DNA of 47,961 nucleotides from Flavobacteriaceae bacterium (GTDB lineage Bacteria; Bacteroidota; Bacteroidia; Flavobacteriales; Flavobacteriaceae), in NCBI GenBank assembly GCA_029252105.1, contig JAQXCA010000008.1, positions 1 through 47,961 on the forward strand. Direction: 5' to 3'. The notes under the pieces were generated by a model, which worked only from the letters and a program-made list of their open reading frames with translations, was not told the DNA's origin and did not search any database. Made by a program: the position numbers and the translations under genes. Shown here piece by piece: positions 9,424-18,742 of this stretch; position 1 is the first letter of the stretch; each line of letters begins with the position of its first letter.

Positions 9424-9963
9424 ATGAATAAAAAACCCTTAAATCTATTAAAAGGAATTTTAGCGGGTAGCGACGATGATGTAACAATAGAATACAACGA
9501 TTCTAATGCTAAGTTTTCTTTTGAAAATTCAGAATTAATCTGTCGATTAATCGATGGTAAATATCCAAATTATGAAGCGGTAATTCCAAAAGAGAATCCA
9601 AATCATTTAACAATAAGTAGAAATCAGTTTTTGAACTCCGTTCGTCGTGTTTCAATATTCTCTAATAAAACAACCCATCAAATTCGATTAAAAATCGCGG
9701 GTGCTGAATTGAATATTTCAGCTGAAGATATCGACTATAGCAACAAAGCCGAAGAGCGATTGACTTGCGATTATCAAGGCGATGATATGCAAATTGGATT
9801 TAACTCTCGATTCTTATCCGAAATGTTGAGTAACCTTAACGCTGATGATGTTCAATTGGAAATGAGTATGCCAAACCGAGCCGGTATCCTAACACCTGTT
9901 GATGGTTTAGACGAAGGCGAAATGGTAACAATGCTTGTCATGCCAGTAATGCTTAATAGCTAA
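9424..9963 (+). CDS. dnaN: DNA polymerase III beta sliding clamp, C-terminal part (rest of domain II and domain III), same reading frame as the upstream ORF
   Basis: MNKKPLNLLKGILAGSDDDVTIEYND...LIDGKYPNYEAVIPKENP...VSIFSNKTTHQIRLKIAG...MLVMPVMLNS is a canonical DnaN C-terminus; 9424-8845=579=193x3, so same frame. Confidence 0.9.
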   Translation: MNKKPLNLLKGILAGSDDDVTIEYNDSNAKFSFENSELICRLIDGKYPNYEAVIPKENPNHLTISRNQFLNSVRRVSIFSNKTTHQIRLKIAGAELNISAEDIDYSNKAEERLTCDYQGDDMQIGFNSRFLSEMLSNLNADDVQLEMSMPNRAGILTPVDGLDEGEMVTMLVMPVMLNS

Positions 9964-9985
9964 AGCCTAATTTTTTTATAAAATT

Positions 9986-10015
9986 AAAAAGCATTCCGAC
10001 GGGAATGCTTTTTTT
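9986..10015 (+). terminator. Rho-independent terminator downstream of dnaN
   Basis: AAAAAGCATTCC GACG GGAATGCTTTTTTT: 7-bp GC-containing stem (9991-9997/10002-10008) with flanking A/T extension and U-tract. Confidence 0.88.
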
Positions 10016-10068
10016 GTTATATTTATATCTTGGATTTAAAACTGTTTTTATTTCTACACCATCTACCT

Positions 10069-12183
10069 ATGAAGATAAATTCATTCTTTTTGCTCGTAAG
10101 TTTTATATATTTAGTTTCATGTCGACAACATAAAAAAATGACTAAAACATCTGAACACCAATTTACAAATGAACTCATAAATGAGACCAGTCCTTATTTA
10201 TTACAGCACGCACACAATCCCGTCAATTGGTATCCTTGGGGACAAGAAGCTCTTGATAAAGCTCAGAAAGAAAACAAACTCATCATTATAAGTGTAGGAT
10301 ATGCTGCATGTCACTGGTGTCATGTAATGGAACATGAGAGTTTTGAAGATGTAGAAGTTGCCAATTTTATGAACGAAAACTTTGTTGCTATTAAAGTTGA
10401 TAGAGAGGAACGCCCAGATATTGATCAAATTTATATGGATGCAGTTCAACTGATTACGGGCAGTGGTGGTTGGCCATTAAATTGTATTGCATTACCAGAT
10501 GGACGTCCTATTTATGGCGGCACCTATTTTCCAAAAAATCAATGGTTAGATGTGCTTACCAAAATTTCAGATTTCGTTAAAACTAATCCCGATAAAACAG
10601 AGCAACAGGCAAAACAGCTCACAAATGGTATTCAAGCCAATGAATTAAACCTTTTGAGTACTGAAAAAAAAGACGTCTCTATGACAGACTTAGATCTTAT
10701 TTTTGAAAACTGGAAAACAAGTATCGATACAATAAACGGGGGTTATAAAGGCGCACCAAAATTTCCATTACCAGTTGGTTATCAATTTTTATTGCATTAT
10801 AACTTCCTGAATCCAAATTTAGAAGCATTAGAAGCGGTAACACTCACGCTTGATAAGATGGCCAATGGAGGGATTTACGATCAGATTGGTGGTGGTTTTT
10901 CACGATATGCTACAGATGAACTTTGGAATATCCCTCATTTCGAAAAAATGCTTTATGATAATTCTCAACTTGTCAGCTTGTATACAGCCGCTTACAAACA
11001 CACCAAAAATGAAAACTATAAAACAATTATAGCGGAAACTTTAGACTTTATTCAGCGAGAATTAACGTCTGTAGACGGCGGATTTTACGCCTCCTTAGAT
11101 GCCGATAGTGAAGGTGAAGAAGGCAAATACTATATTTGGTCTCAACAAGAATTACAACAAATCTTGGGTGATGATGCAGAACTCATTCTAGACTATTATA
11201 ATATCGAGACCAATGGGAATTGGGAAAATGGTATTAATATTTTATTTAAAACTGAAGCTGACACTACCATTGCAGAACGCTATAATCGTTCTGAAAGTGA
11301 ACTAAAAAGCTTGGTGTCAAATGCAAAAAAACAACTGCTCGCTGAACGTGAAACGCGCATCAAACCTGCGTTGGATGATAAAATTATCACTTCATGGAAT
11401 GCGCTAATGCTTAAAGCGTATGTAGATGCCTATACCATTTTTGATGATCAAACGTATTTAGACACAGCGCTCAAAAATGCAAATTTCATTAATACAAATG
11501 TTCGATCTTCAGATGACCGATTGTCCAGAAGCTATAAAAACGGCATGGCATCAATCAATGGGTTTTTAGATGATTATGCATTCACAATTGAAGCCTTTAT
11601 TGCATTATATCAAAGTACGTTTGACGAAAAGTGGTTAGAATCTGCAAAAAAATTAACAGACTATGTGATTCTACATTTTTATGATTCCGAAAGCGGCATG
11701 TTTTATTACACTTCAGATGTGGATCAAAAACTGATTGTTCGAAAAATGGAAATTTCAGATAATGTCATGCCAGCGTCCAACTCTCAAATGGCAAAAAACT
11801 TATTTGTCCTTGGACAGTATTATTATGACAGTGATTATGTCGCCCGTTCAAGACAGATGCTTAGTACTGTAAAAGAAAACACCATAAAAGGTGGCACCTA
11901 TTACTCCAATTGGGATGTTTTGATGAGTTGGTTTATAAGCCCCCCCTACTCAGTTGCCATTTTAGGCGATGATTTTGAAAGCAAACGCAAAGCCTTAAAT
12001 GCTCAATACTATCCAAATGTATTCTTTTCTGGTGGAAACAAGGAAGGCCAACTCGCTTTATTAGAAAATAAATTAATTTCTGGTCAAACAACTATTTATG
12101 TCTGTCAAAACAACAGCTGTAAATACCCTGTAACAGATGTAAACGAAGCGATGAAACAGCTCATTACAAAGAAAATGCTTTGA
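10069..12183 (+). CDS. Thioredoxin domain-containing DUF255 protein (YyaL/SPATA20-like), predicted lipoprotein
   Basis: [52 protein letters not shown] at 10069 gives [18 protein letters not shown], a lipoprotein signal, preferred over the track's TTG at 10030. Confidence 0.93.
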   Translation: MKINSFFLLVSFIYLVSCRQHKKMTKTSEHQFTNELINETSPYLLQHAHNPVNWYPWGQEALDKAQKENKLIIISVGYAACHWCHVMEHESFEDVEVANFMNENFVAIKVDREERPDIDQIYMDAVQLITGSGGWPLNCIALPDGRPIYGGTYFPKNQWLDVLTKISDFVKTNPDKTEQQAKQLTNGIQANELNLLSTEKKDVSMTDLDLIFENWKTSIDTINGGYKGAPKFPLPVGYQFLLHYNFLNPNLEALEAVTLTLDKMANGGIYDQIGGGFSRYATDELWNIPHFEKMLYDNSQLVSLYTAAYKHTKNENYKTIIAETLDFIQRELTSVDGGFYASLDADSEGEEGKYYIWSQQELQQILGDDAELILDYYNIETNGNWENGINILFKTEADTTIAERYNRSESELKSLVSNAKKQLLAERETRIKPALDDKIITSWNALMLKAYVDAYTIFDDQTYLDTALKNANFINTNVRSSDDRLSRSYKNGMASINGFLDDYAFTIEAFIALYQSTFDEKWLESAKKLTDYVILHFYDSESGMFYYTSDVDQKLIVRKMEISDNVMPASNSQMAKNLFVLGQYYYDSDYVARSRQMLSTVKENTIKGGTYYSNWDVLMSWFISPPYSVAILGDDFESKRKALNAQYYPNVFFSGGNKEGQLALLENKLISGQTTIYVCQNNSCKYPVTDVNEAMKQLITKKML

Positions 12184-12234
12184 CACATTATTAAAGACAT
12201 GAGGTTTAGAATAAATTCTCCTAAATAAAACAAA

Positions 12235-12681
12235 ATGAATTACAGACTTGCAATTTCTGAAGATATTGATCACTTATCAGAATTATTTGATGGGTATCGC
12301 CTATTCTATCGTAAAACCACAGATCTTGAAGGTGCAAAAACTTTTTTAGAACACCGGATTTCTAAACAAGATTCAAAACTCTTTGTGGCAGAGACTGATG
12401 AAAATACTTTAGTAGGATTTGTACAATTATATCCTCTTTTTTCATCCACTCGAATGAAAAAATTTTGGTTGTTAAACGATTTGTTTGTGCATCCAGAATT
12501 TCGAGGTAAAGGAGTGGCTATTGAATTGATTCAAAGAGCTAAAGCACTCGTTTTAGAATCAAAAGCTTGTGGAATGTTTTTGGAAACTGAAAAATCTAAT
12601 TTGATTGGAAATACATTGTATCCAAAAACAGGTTTTGTGCTAAATACCGATTCTAATTATTATGAGTGGAGTGTTGAATAA
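12235..12681 (+). CDS. GNAT family N-acetyltransferase
   Basis: LNDLFVHPEFRGKGVAIELIQRA matches the acetyl-CoA binding motif A (V..e.RGkGvg..L). Confidence 0.9.
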   Translation: MNYRLAISEDIDHLSELFDGYRLFYRKTTDLEGAKTFLEHRISKQDSKLFVAETDENTLVGFVQLYPLFSSTRMKKFWLLNDLFVHPEFRGKGVAIELIQRAKALVLESKACGMFLETEKSNLIGNTLYPKTGFVLNTDSNYYEWSVE

Positions 12682-12705
12682 TTATGAAAAATATAGACTT
12701 CACTC

Positions 12706-14322
12706 CTACCCATACATCTTCTCACGGAGCGCCTTGATCTTAGGATCTTGCATATACTCATCAAAGGTTGTATATCGGTCAATAACCCCTTTAGGCGTCA
12801 GCTCAATGACTCTATTGGCTACAGTTTGTGCAAACTCATGATCATGAGTGGTAAACAATACAGTGCCTTTAAAGTTTTTTAAGGAGTTGTTAAATGCGGT
12901 AATACTTTCCAAATCCAAGTGATTGGTTGGTTCATCGAGCATCAGTACATTGGCACGCATCATCATCATACGAGAGAGCATACAACGTACTTTTTCGCCA
13001 CCCGACAAGACGTTGGATTGTTTGAGTGCTTCTTCTCCACTAAAAATCATTTTTCCTAAAAACCCACGAATGTGAACTTCTTCGCGTTCTTCTTCGGTTT
13101 TGGCCCATTGACGTAACCAGTCCACTAAATTCATCGCTTCTTTAAAGTAGCTGCTATTATCCAAAGGCAAATAGGATTGAGACGTTGTTACACCCCAAAG
13201 AAAATCACCAGTTTTAGACTTAAGGTTACCATTAACAATATCATAAAATGCAGAGCTGGCTCTAGAGTCTTTAGAATAAATTACAATTTTATCGCCTTTA
13301 TTTAAATTAAAGTCGATCTTGTCAAACAAGGTTTCTCCTTCAAGATCAAACGCTAATTTATCAACATTTAATATTTGATCTCCTGCTTCGCGATCACGCT
13401 CAAAAATAATGGCTGGATAACGTCTGCTCGATGGACGAATGTCTGTCACATCTAATTTATCAATCATTTTTTTTCGGCTTGTGGCTTGTTTAGATTTGGC
13501 AACATTGGCAGAAAAACGTCGTATAAATTCTTCTAATTCTTTCTTTTTATCTTCTGATTTTTTATTCTGTTGTGCGCGTTGTCTTGCAGCAAGCTGAGAC
13601 GACTCATACCAGAATGTATAGTTTCCTGAAAAATGATTGATTTTGTTGAAATCAATATCCGAAATATGAGTACAAACGGCATCCAAAAAGTGACGGTCAT
13701 GCGACACTACAATCACACAGTTATCATAGTTTGCTAGAAAATGCTCTAGCCAAGAAATGGTTTCATAATCCAAATCATTAGTAGGTTCATCCATAATCAA
13801 TACATCAGGATTACCAAAAAGCGCTTGCGCTAATAAAACTCGTACTTTTTGCTTTCCATCCAAATCTTTCATCAATGTGTAGTGGTGTTCTTCTTTGATC
13901 CCTAAGTTAGAGAGCATTGAGGCTGCATCACTATCGGCATTCCAGCCATTCATTTCTTCAAACTTTACTTGAAGTTCTCCAATACGGTCCGCATTTTCAT
14001 CTGAATAATCATTATATAATGCATCTATTTCAGTTTTTATTTTAAACAGGGGTTTGTTACCAATAATCACGGTTTCTAAAACGGTATGCTCATCATAAAG
14101 ATTGTGGTTTTGTTCTAGTACCGACATACGTTTTCCTGTCTCAAGACTTACGTGTCCAGATGTAGGTTCTTGTACACCAGCAATGATTTTTAGAAATGTA
14201 GATTTCCCTGCACCATTGGCACCGATAATTCCATAGCAATTCCCTGTGTTGAATGAAGTATTAACTTCATCAAAAAGAATACGTTTTCCAAATTGTACTG
14301 ATAAGTTTGAAACTGATAACAT
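12706..14322 (-). CDS. ABC-F family ATPase
   Basis: Two ABC domains: GANGAGKSTFLKIIAG / LMDEPTNDLDYETISWLEHFL and LSGGEKVRCMLSRMMM / LMLDEPTNHLDLESI; no TM segments. Confidence 0.94.
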   Translation of the reverse strand: MLSVSNLSVQFGKRILFDEVNTSFNTGNCYGIIGANGAGKSTFLKIIAGVQEPTSGHVSLETGKRMSVLEQNHNLYDEHTVLETVIIGNKPLFKIKTEIDALYNDYSDENADRIGELQVKFEEMNGWNADSDAASMLSNLGIKEEHHYTLMKDLDGKQKVRVLLAQALFGNPDVLIMDEPTNDLDYETISWLEHFLANYDNCVIVVSHDRHFLDAVCTHISDIDFNKINHFSGNYTFWYESSQLAARQRAQQNKKSEDKKKELEEFIRRFSANVAKSKQATSRKKMIDKLDVTDIRPSSRRYPAIIFERDREAGDQILNVDKLAFDLEGETLFDKIDFNLNKGDKIVIYSKDSRASSAFYDIVNGNLKSKTGDFLWGVTTSQSYLPLDNSSYFKEAMNLVDWLRQWAKTEEEREEVHIRGFLGKMIFSGEEALKQSNVLSGGEKVRCMLSRMMMMRANVLMLDEPTNHLDLESITAFNNSLKNFKGTVLFTTHDHEFAQTVANRVIELTPKGVIDRYTTFDEYMQDPKIKALREKMYG

Positions 14323-14339
14323 GCTTAAAATAATTTTTG

Positions 14340-14347
14340 CAAAAGTA
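14340..14347 (-). promoter_or_regulatory. -7 promoter box TACTTTTG (minus strand) for the ABC-F gene
   Basis: CAAAAGTA on plus strand; TANNTTTG on minus strand 18 nt upstream of the start. Confidence 0.5.
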
Positions 14348-14425
14348 AAAAAATGAATCCATCAATCAAATTAAACCGTAACGTAATTTAACAACGCCTT
14401 AACAAGAATAAATCCTTTCATAGCT

Positions 14426-14433
14426 TACTTTTG
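14426..14433 (+). promoter_or_regulatory. -7 promoter box TACTTTTG for lipoprotein ORF at 14471
   Basis: Exact TANNTTTG match 38 nt upstream of ATG. Confidence 0.5.
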
Positions 14434-14470
14434 ATGAGCTAGGTATAATATTCGACAGATTTTTATAAAA

Positions 14471-15877
14471 ATGAAACCTTTTCTCTTCCTTTTTGGACTT
14501 TTATTCGTGGTGAGCTGTCAAGACAGTCACAAAGCGTCTACTGCTGTTTTTATTGGAGGTGACATCATTAATCCAAGTAATAATTATGTGGTCTTATACG
14601 ATACACGAGAACGTATAGATACCTTATATCTAAATGCTGATAATCGGTTTTCTCATCGGTTTTCAGATTTCAAGCCAGGAATTCATTCTTTTGTTCATGG
14701 CGGAAAACACCAATCGATCTTACTTGAAGCGCAAGACAGTATTATGATGCACATTAATACACACGATTTTGACGAATCGATTGTTTTTAATGGGATTGGC
14801 GCTAAAAAAAATAACTACCTCATTAATTTATTGTTAAAATTAGAGAAAGAAGACAGTCAAACTAATGCCTTTTATGAGAAACCGCCGTTAGAATACCATC
14901 AGTACATCCAAGCATTAATTTCTAAAAACTCCTCTGAATTACAATTGTTTTTGAAAACAAACCCAAATTCTCTGCTTTTTAAAAAAGTTGCTATTGCCAG
15001 TATAAAATACCATTATTTTATGCGTAAAGAACTTTATCCTTATCGACATTTTGGAAAAAACAACCTGACTAATTTCAAGAAACTTCCTCCAGACTTCTAT
15101 GTATTTAGAAAAGAAATTGTTTATAATGATATTGATTTGAAGGATTTCTATCCCTACTATAATTATTTATTTCCTCATATTAATAATCTTGCTTTAGAAC
15201 AGCTGATCCTAACAAATGAAGGATTCAGCTTAGATGATCATAAATTAGACTACACAGTTCGTAAACTAGAGCTCATTGATAGTTTAGTGACGAATAGGAT
15301 GATTAAAAATAATTTATTAAAATACACGACCAGAAATTTTATTTCAAACTCAACGTCTATTGATCAGAGTTATATATTATACCAATCCTTTTTAGATAAA
15401 AGTGATAATGTTAAGGATAAAAAATATATCAAAAACTTATTTAAAAATGCACAAGGACTACAACCCGGTTTTCAACTCCCTCCAATTGAGGTGATCAATA
15501 ATAAAAATGAAACCTTAAATATCAACACAATATTTAATAAAACGAGTGTGATTTATTTTTGGGATAATGCGAGTCGATATCATTTTGAAAACAGTCATAT
15601 TAAGGTGAAAACCTTACAGAAAATGTACCCAAATATAGATTTTATAGCGATTAATATAAACGCTATGCACACGAATGTTTGGAAAAATATGATCTACGCA
15701 AATCGTTTTAAAATTGACAATGAATATCGTTTTTCTGATCCGTCATTCGCTAAAAAACGTCTGGCAATTAACTACATCAAAAAAATATTAATTGTAGATA
15801 AAGAGGGGGTTATTCTCAATTCTACAGTTGATTTATTTGCACCTGAATTCATGAAACTTCTCAAGTTTTACGATTAA
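14471..15877 (+). CDS. Lipoprotein with degenerate TlpA/thioredoxin-like C-terminal domain lacking CXXC
   Basis: MKPFLFLFGLLFVVSCQ lipobox; C-terminal TSVIYFWDNASRYHFENSHIKVKTLQKMYPNIDFIAINI aligns by eye with TlpA VVxFWAxWCxxC, without the cysteines. Confidence 0.65.
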   Translation: MKPFLFLFGLLFVVSCQDSHKASTAVFIGGDIINPSNNYVVLYDTRERIDTLYLNADNRFSHRFSDFKPGIHSFVHGGKHQSILLEAQDSIMMHINTHDFDESIVFNGIGAKKNNYLINLLLKLEKEDSQTNAFYEKPPLEYHQYIQALISKNSSELQLFLKTNPNSLLFKKVAIASIKYHYFMRKELYPYRHFGKNNLTNFKKLPPDFYVFRKEIVYNDIDLKDFYPYYNYLFPHINNLALEQLILTNEGFSLDDHKLDYTVRKLELIDSLVTNRMIKNNLLKYTTRNFISNSTSIDQSYILYQSFLDKSDNVKDKKYIKNLFKNAQGLQPGFQLPPIEVINNKNETLNINTIFNKTSVIYFWDNASRYHFENSHIKVKTLQKMYPNIDFIAININAMHTNVWKNMIYANRFKIDNEYRFSDPSFAKKRLAINYIKKILIVDKEGVILNSTVDLFAPEFMKLLKFYD

Positions 15878-15879
15878 AA

Positions 15880-15903
15880 AAAGCTGAAGTTTCCTTCAGC
15901 TTT
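15880..15903. terminator. Bidirectional terminator between convergent genes
   Basis: AAAGCTGAAG TTTC CTTCAGCTTT: perfect 10-bp stem with 4-nt loop between the + lipoprotein and - transaldolase stop codons. Confidence 0.85.
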
Positions 15904-15928
15904 GAATTTTATTATAAAAATTAATTTC

Positions 15929-16582
15929 TTAATTTCCTTTTTTATAGTCTTCTAAAAATTTAGCTAAACCACTATCTGTTAGTGGGTGACGCAACAAACC
16001 TTCGATAGAACTTAATGGGCCTGTCATAACATCTGCACCTAATTTTGCACAATCAATCACATGCATGGTGTGACGCACAGAAGCAGCTAAAATTTCGGTA
16101 CCAAAGCCATAATTATCATAAATCAAACGAATCTCAGCAATTAGGTTTAGTCCATCTGTAGAAATATCATCTAATCGTCCAATAAATGGAGACACATAGG
16201 TCGCCCCCGCTTTGGCAGCTAATAAGGCTTGTCCAGCAGAAAAAACTAATGTTACGTTAGTTCTAATTCCCTTGTCACTAAAATATTTACAGGCCTTTAC
16301 ACCATCTTTAATCATTGGAAGTTTCACCACAATTTGTGGGTGTAAAGCAGCTAAAGCTTCACCTTCTTTAACCATTCCTTCAAAATCAGTTGAAATAACT
16401 TCCGCAGACACATCACCATCAACGATTTCACAAATGGCCTTATAATGATTCAAAATGTGTTCTGAACCAGTGATTCCTTCTTTAGCCATTAATGAAGGAT
16501 TGGTCGTTACACCATCAAGAACACCGAGGTCTTGGGCTTCTTTGATCTGACTTAAATTTGCAGTATCAACAAAAAATTTCAT
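15929..16582 (-). CDS. Transaldolase / fructose-6-phosphate aldolase-like (MipB/TalC family)
   Basis: MKFFVDTANLSQIKEAQDLGVLDGVTTNPSLMAKEG and NVTLVFSAGQALLAAKAGATYVSPFIGRLDD. Confidence 0.95.
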   Translation of the reverse strand: MKFFVDTANLSQIKEAQDLGVLDGVTTNPSLMAKEGITGSEHILNHYKAICEIVDGDVSAEVISTDFEGMVKEGEALAALHPQIVVKLPMIKDGVKACKYFSDKGIRTNVTLVFSAGQALLAAKAGATYVSPFIGRLDDISTDGLNLIAEIRLIYDNYGFGTEILAASVRHTMHVIDCAKLGADVMTGPLSSIEGLLRHPLTDSGLAKFLEDYKKGN

Positions 16583-16610
16583 AATTTCTTTTGGTTTTAA
16601 TTAATGAATA

Positions 16611-16618
16611 CAAAATTA
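16611..16618 (-). promoter_or_regulatory. -7 promoter box TAATTTTG upstream of the transaldolase gene
   Basis: CAAAATTA on plus strand, 29 nt upstream of the minus-strand ATG. Confidence 0.45.
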
Positions 16619-16659
16619 GCATATTATAACAGTTAAACAACTGATATGACAATAAGTTA

Positions 16660-17463
16660 TTAAATATTATAAAATCGACTTAAGATTTTTTCATACCACA
16701 AATCTGGAAGGATTCGTTTTAAGACTACAGAAAACTTTTGTAGAAAAGCCCCTACTTTATAATGAATTTTTGGATTTTTGGAAGTGATTATTTTATGAAC
16801 GACTTCTGCCATTAATAAGGGGTTTTTACCAGAATCTACATGTGAATCCATCATATCTAAAGTGGCTCTGTAGGACTTTTCATAAGGAGAATTTTCTAAT
16901 ACAGGGGCATGATAACGACCTGCAGCGATATTAGTGGCGAAATCACCTGGAGCAATGTTACTCATTTTTATATTAAACGATTTAAGCTCCATACGGTAAG
17001 ACTCCGTTATCAATTCCAAAGCGCCCTTACTAGCACTATATATGCCTCTAAAAGGTAATCCCATATACCCTGCAATTGAAGTAATGTTCAAAATTAATCC
17101 TGAATGTTGCAAACGCATTGAAGGCAGTACGGCATTTATCATATTGATTGGCCCAAATAAATTGGTTTCAAAATTACGCTTCATTTCATTCGTAGGAATC
17201 TCTTCGAGTGGTCCTGTAATTCCAACGCCTGCATTATTGATCAATACATCAATGCGCCCTGTTTTCGAAATAAGCTCAGATACACAGGATTGGATGGAAT
17301 CATGCTGAGTGACATCGAGTTTTATAAGTGGAAACGTAGACTCTGAATAATTCTCTGGATATCGACTTGTACCATAAACGGAAAACCCTTTGTCGGTAAG
17401 GTATTCTCCAATTGATTTTCCAATTCCTGAAGATCCGCCTGTAATTAAAACAACTTTTGCCAT
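16660..17463 (-). CDS. Short-chain dehydrogenase/reductase (SDR)
   Basis: VLITGGSSGIGKSIGEYL Rossmann motif, NNAG, active-site S...YSASKGAL. Confidence 0.94.
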   Translation of the reverse strand: MAKVVLITGGSSGIGKSIGEYLTDKGFSVYGTSRYPENYSESTFPLIKLDVTQHDSIQSCVSELISKTGRIDVLINNAGVGITGPLEEIPTNEMKRNFETNLFGPINMINAVLPSMRLQHSGLILNITSIAGYMGLPFRGIYSASKGALELITESYRMELKSFNIKMSNIAPGDFATNIAAGRYHAPVLENSPYEKSYRATLDMMDSHVDSGKNPLLMAEVVHKIITSKNPKIHYKVGAFLQKFSVVLKRILPDLWYEKILSRFYNI

Positions 17464-17526
17464 TGAATTTGATTTATATGCAGCTAAAGGTAGGAAGATT
17501 TAAGGAAACTATCGGGTACAAAAAAT

Positions 17527-17620
17527 GGCAAGCTACCTACATCACACTGCTACAACCATTTACCTTTGCTGCGTTCCCGCCCTGGAGGATTCAACAGGAG
17601 CTAGTTGTGTAGGACTTGCC
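17527..17620 (-). ncRNA. ffs: Signal recognition particle RNA, bacterial small type
   Basis: Reverse complement GGCAAGTCCTACACAACTAG...TCCTCCAGGGCGGGAACGCAGCAAAGGTAAATGG...GTGATGTAGGTAGCTTGCC; conserved SRP apical-loop sequence (CAGGGCGGGAACGCAGCA) with complementary ends. Confidence 0.9.
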
Positions 17621-17624
17621 GCTG

Positions 17625-17654
17625 CAAAGATACAAAGTTTATATATTCACACAA
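17625..17654 (-). promoter_or_regulatory. Promoter of SRP RNA: TATCTTTG -7 box with TTG 19 nt upstream
   Basis: Minus strand TTGTGTGAATATATAAACTTTGTATCTTTG matches Bacteroidota TTG-N19-TANNTTTG. Confidence 0.75.
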
Positions 17655-17707
17655 TGATTTTTTTAACTGAATATAAATAAATAAATTGCTAAAAATTAAA
17701 TCTCACT

Positions 17708-18742
17708 ATGCATTCCTACAAACTATTGACATTCATTGGGCTTAACCTTCTATTATTCGCCTGTGGAAATAACATTAGCTCAAAAAAATCAAACTTTATT
17801 ATCCAGATCAACAGTGATACGAATATTATTTCAAATGCAGAATCTCTTACTGTGGAACTCCTCAATCCAAAACAGATTGCTTTTGACTCTGTTCAATTAA
17901 CGTTGGATAATAAAAAAATTTCGTCCTCGGTTGAGTTAGAAATGATGCCTTTAGGGGAAAAACTCATAAAAGCAAAGATTTTTTATGATTCTAAATTTGA
18001 AGTTGCCTTAAAAAAAGTCATTGTGGTCAATGCTTTGCCGCCTAAATTATATACCTATGAAATTGTAAATACCTATCCTCACGATATGACATCGTATACA
18101 CAAGGTCTTGAATTTTACAAAGGTGGACTTTATGAAAGTACAGGACAATATGGCGAATCTAAACTTCGAAAACTAGATTATAAAAATGGAACAATTCTTA
18201 AAACTATTAATTTAAATAAAGCGTATTTTGGAGAAGGCTTATCCGTTTTAAATGATAAAATTTATCAATTGACTTGGAGAGAAGGCCGGGGCTTGATTTA
18301 TGATGTTACTAATTTTGAACAGATCGAAACCTTCAATTATGGACAAAGTAAAGAAGGATGGGGCTTGTGTAATGATGGAGAAAAATTTTACAAATCTGAT
18401 GGTACTGAATATTTATGGGTTTTAAATCCAACCACACTTGCTGAAGAGACTTATGTTCAAGCCTATACCAATAAAGGAAAATTGACCAATTTGAATGAAC
18501 TGGAATGGGTCGACGGAAAAATTTATGCAAATCGCTATCAAAAAAATGGCGTCGCTATCATCAATCCACAAAATGGTGCAATTGAAGCTGTTATTGATTT
18601 TAAAGCCTTAAAAAAGAAAGTGACCAAACACCAAGGATTGGATGTCCTCAATGGGATGGCTTATAATCCTGAAACAGAAACTTTATTTCTCACAGGAAAA
18701 CGTTGGGATAAATTATTTGAGGTTAAAATTATAAAAAATTAA
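17708..18742 (+). CDS. Glutaminyl-peptide cyclotransferase-like lipoprotein
   Basis: YEIVNTYPHDMTSYTQGLEFYKGGLYESTGQYGESKLRKLD and NELEWVDGKIYANRYQ, typical of plant-type/bacterial glutamine cyclotransferases; lipobox LLLFACG. Confidence 0.9.
   Translation: MHSYKLLTFIGLNLLLFACGNNISSKKSNFIIQINSDTNIISNAESLTVELLNPKQIAFDSVQLTLDNKKISSSVELEMMPLGEKLIKAKIFYDSKFEVALKKVIVVNALPPKLYTYEIVNTYPHDMTSYTQGLEFYKGGLYESTGQYGESKLRKLDYKNGTILKTINLNKAYFGEGLSVLNDKIYQLTWREGRGLIYDVTNFEQIETFNYGQSKEGWGLCNDGEKFYKSDGTEYLWVLNPTTLAEETYVQAYTNKGKLTNLNELEWVDGKIYANRYQKNGVAIINPQNGAIEAVIDFKALKKKVTKHQGLDVLNGMAYNPETETLFLTGKRWDKLFEVKIIKN

Noticed and set aside
9418-9424. Frameshift as the cause of the dnaN split
   Set aside because: Both ORFs are in the same frame (579 nt apart, divisible by 3); a homopolymer indel would shift frame. 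Only substitution, in-frame indel or genuine splitting fits.
10030-10068. N-terminal extension of the DUF255 protein (TTG start [13 protein letters not shown])
   Set aside because: The ATG at 10069 gives a clean lipoprotein signal peptide and the extension nearly abuts the dnaN terminator.
12706-14322. ABC-F protein as possible antibiotic-resistance factor
   Set aside because: Looks like a housekeeping ABC-F ATPase in a core gene context; no evidence of mobility or a resistance-type linker.
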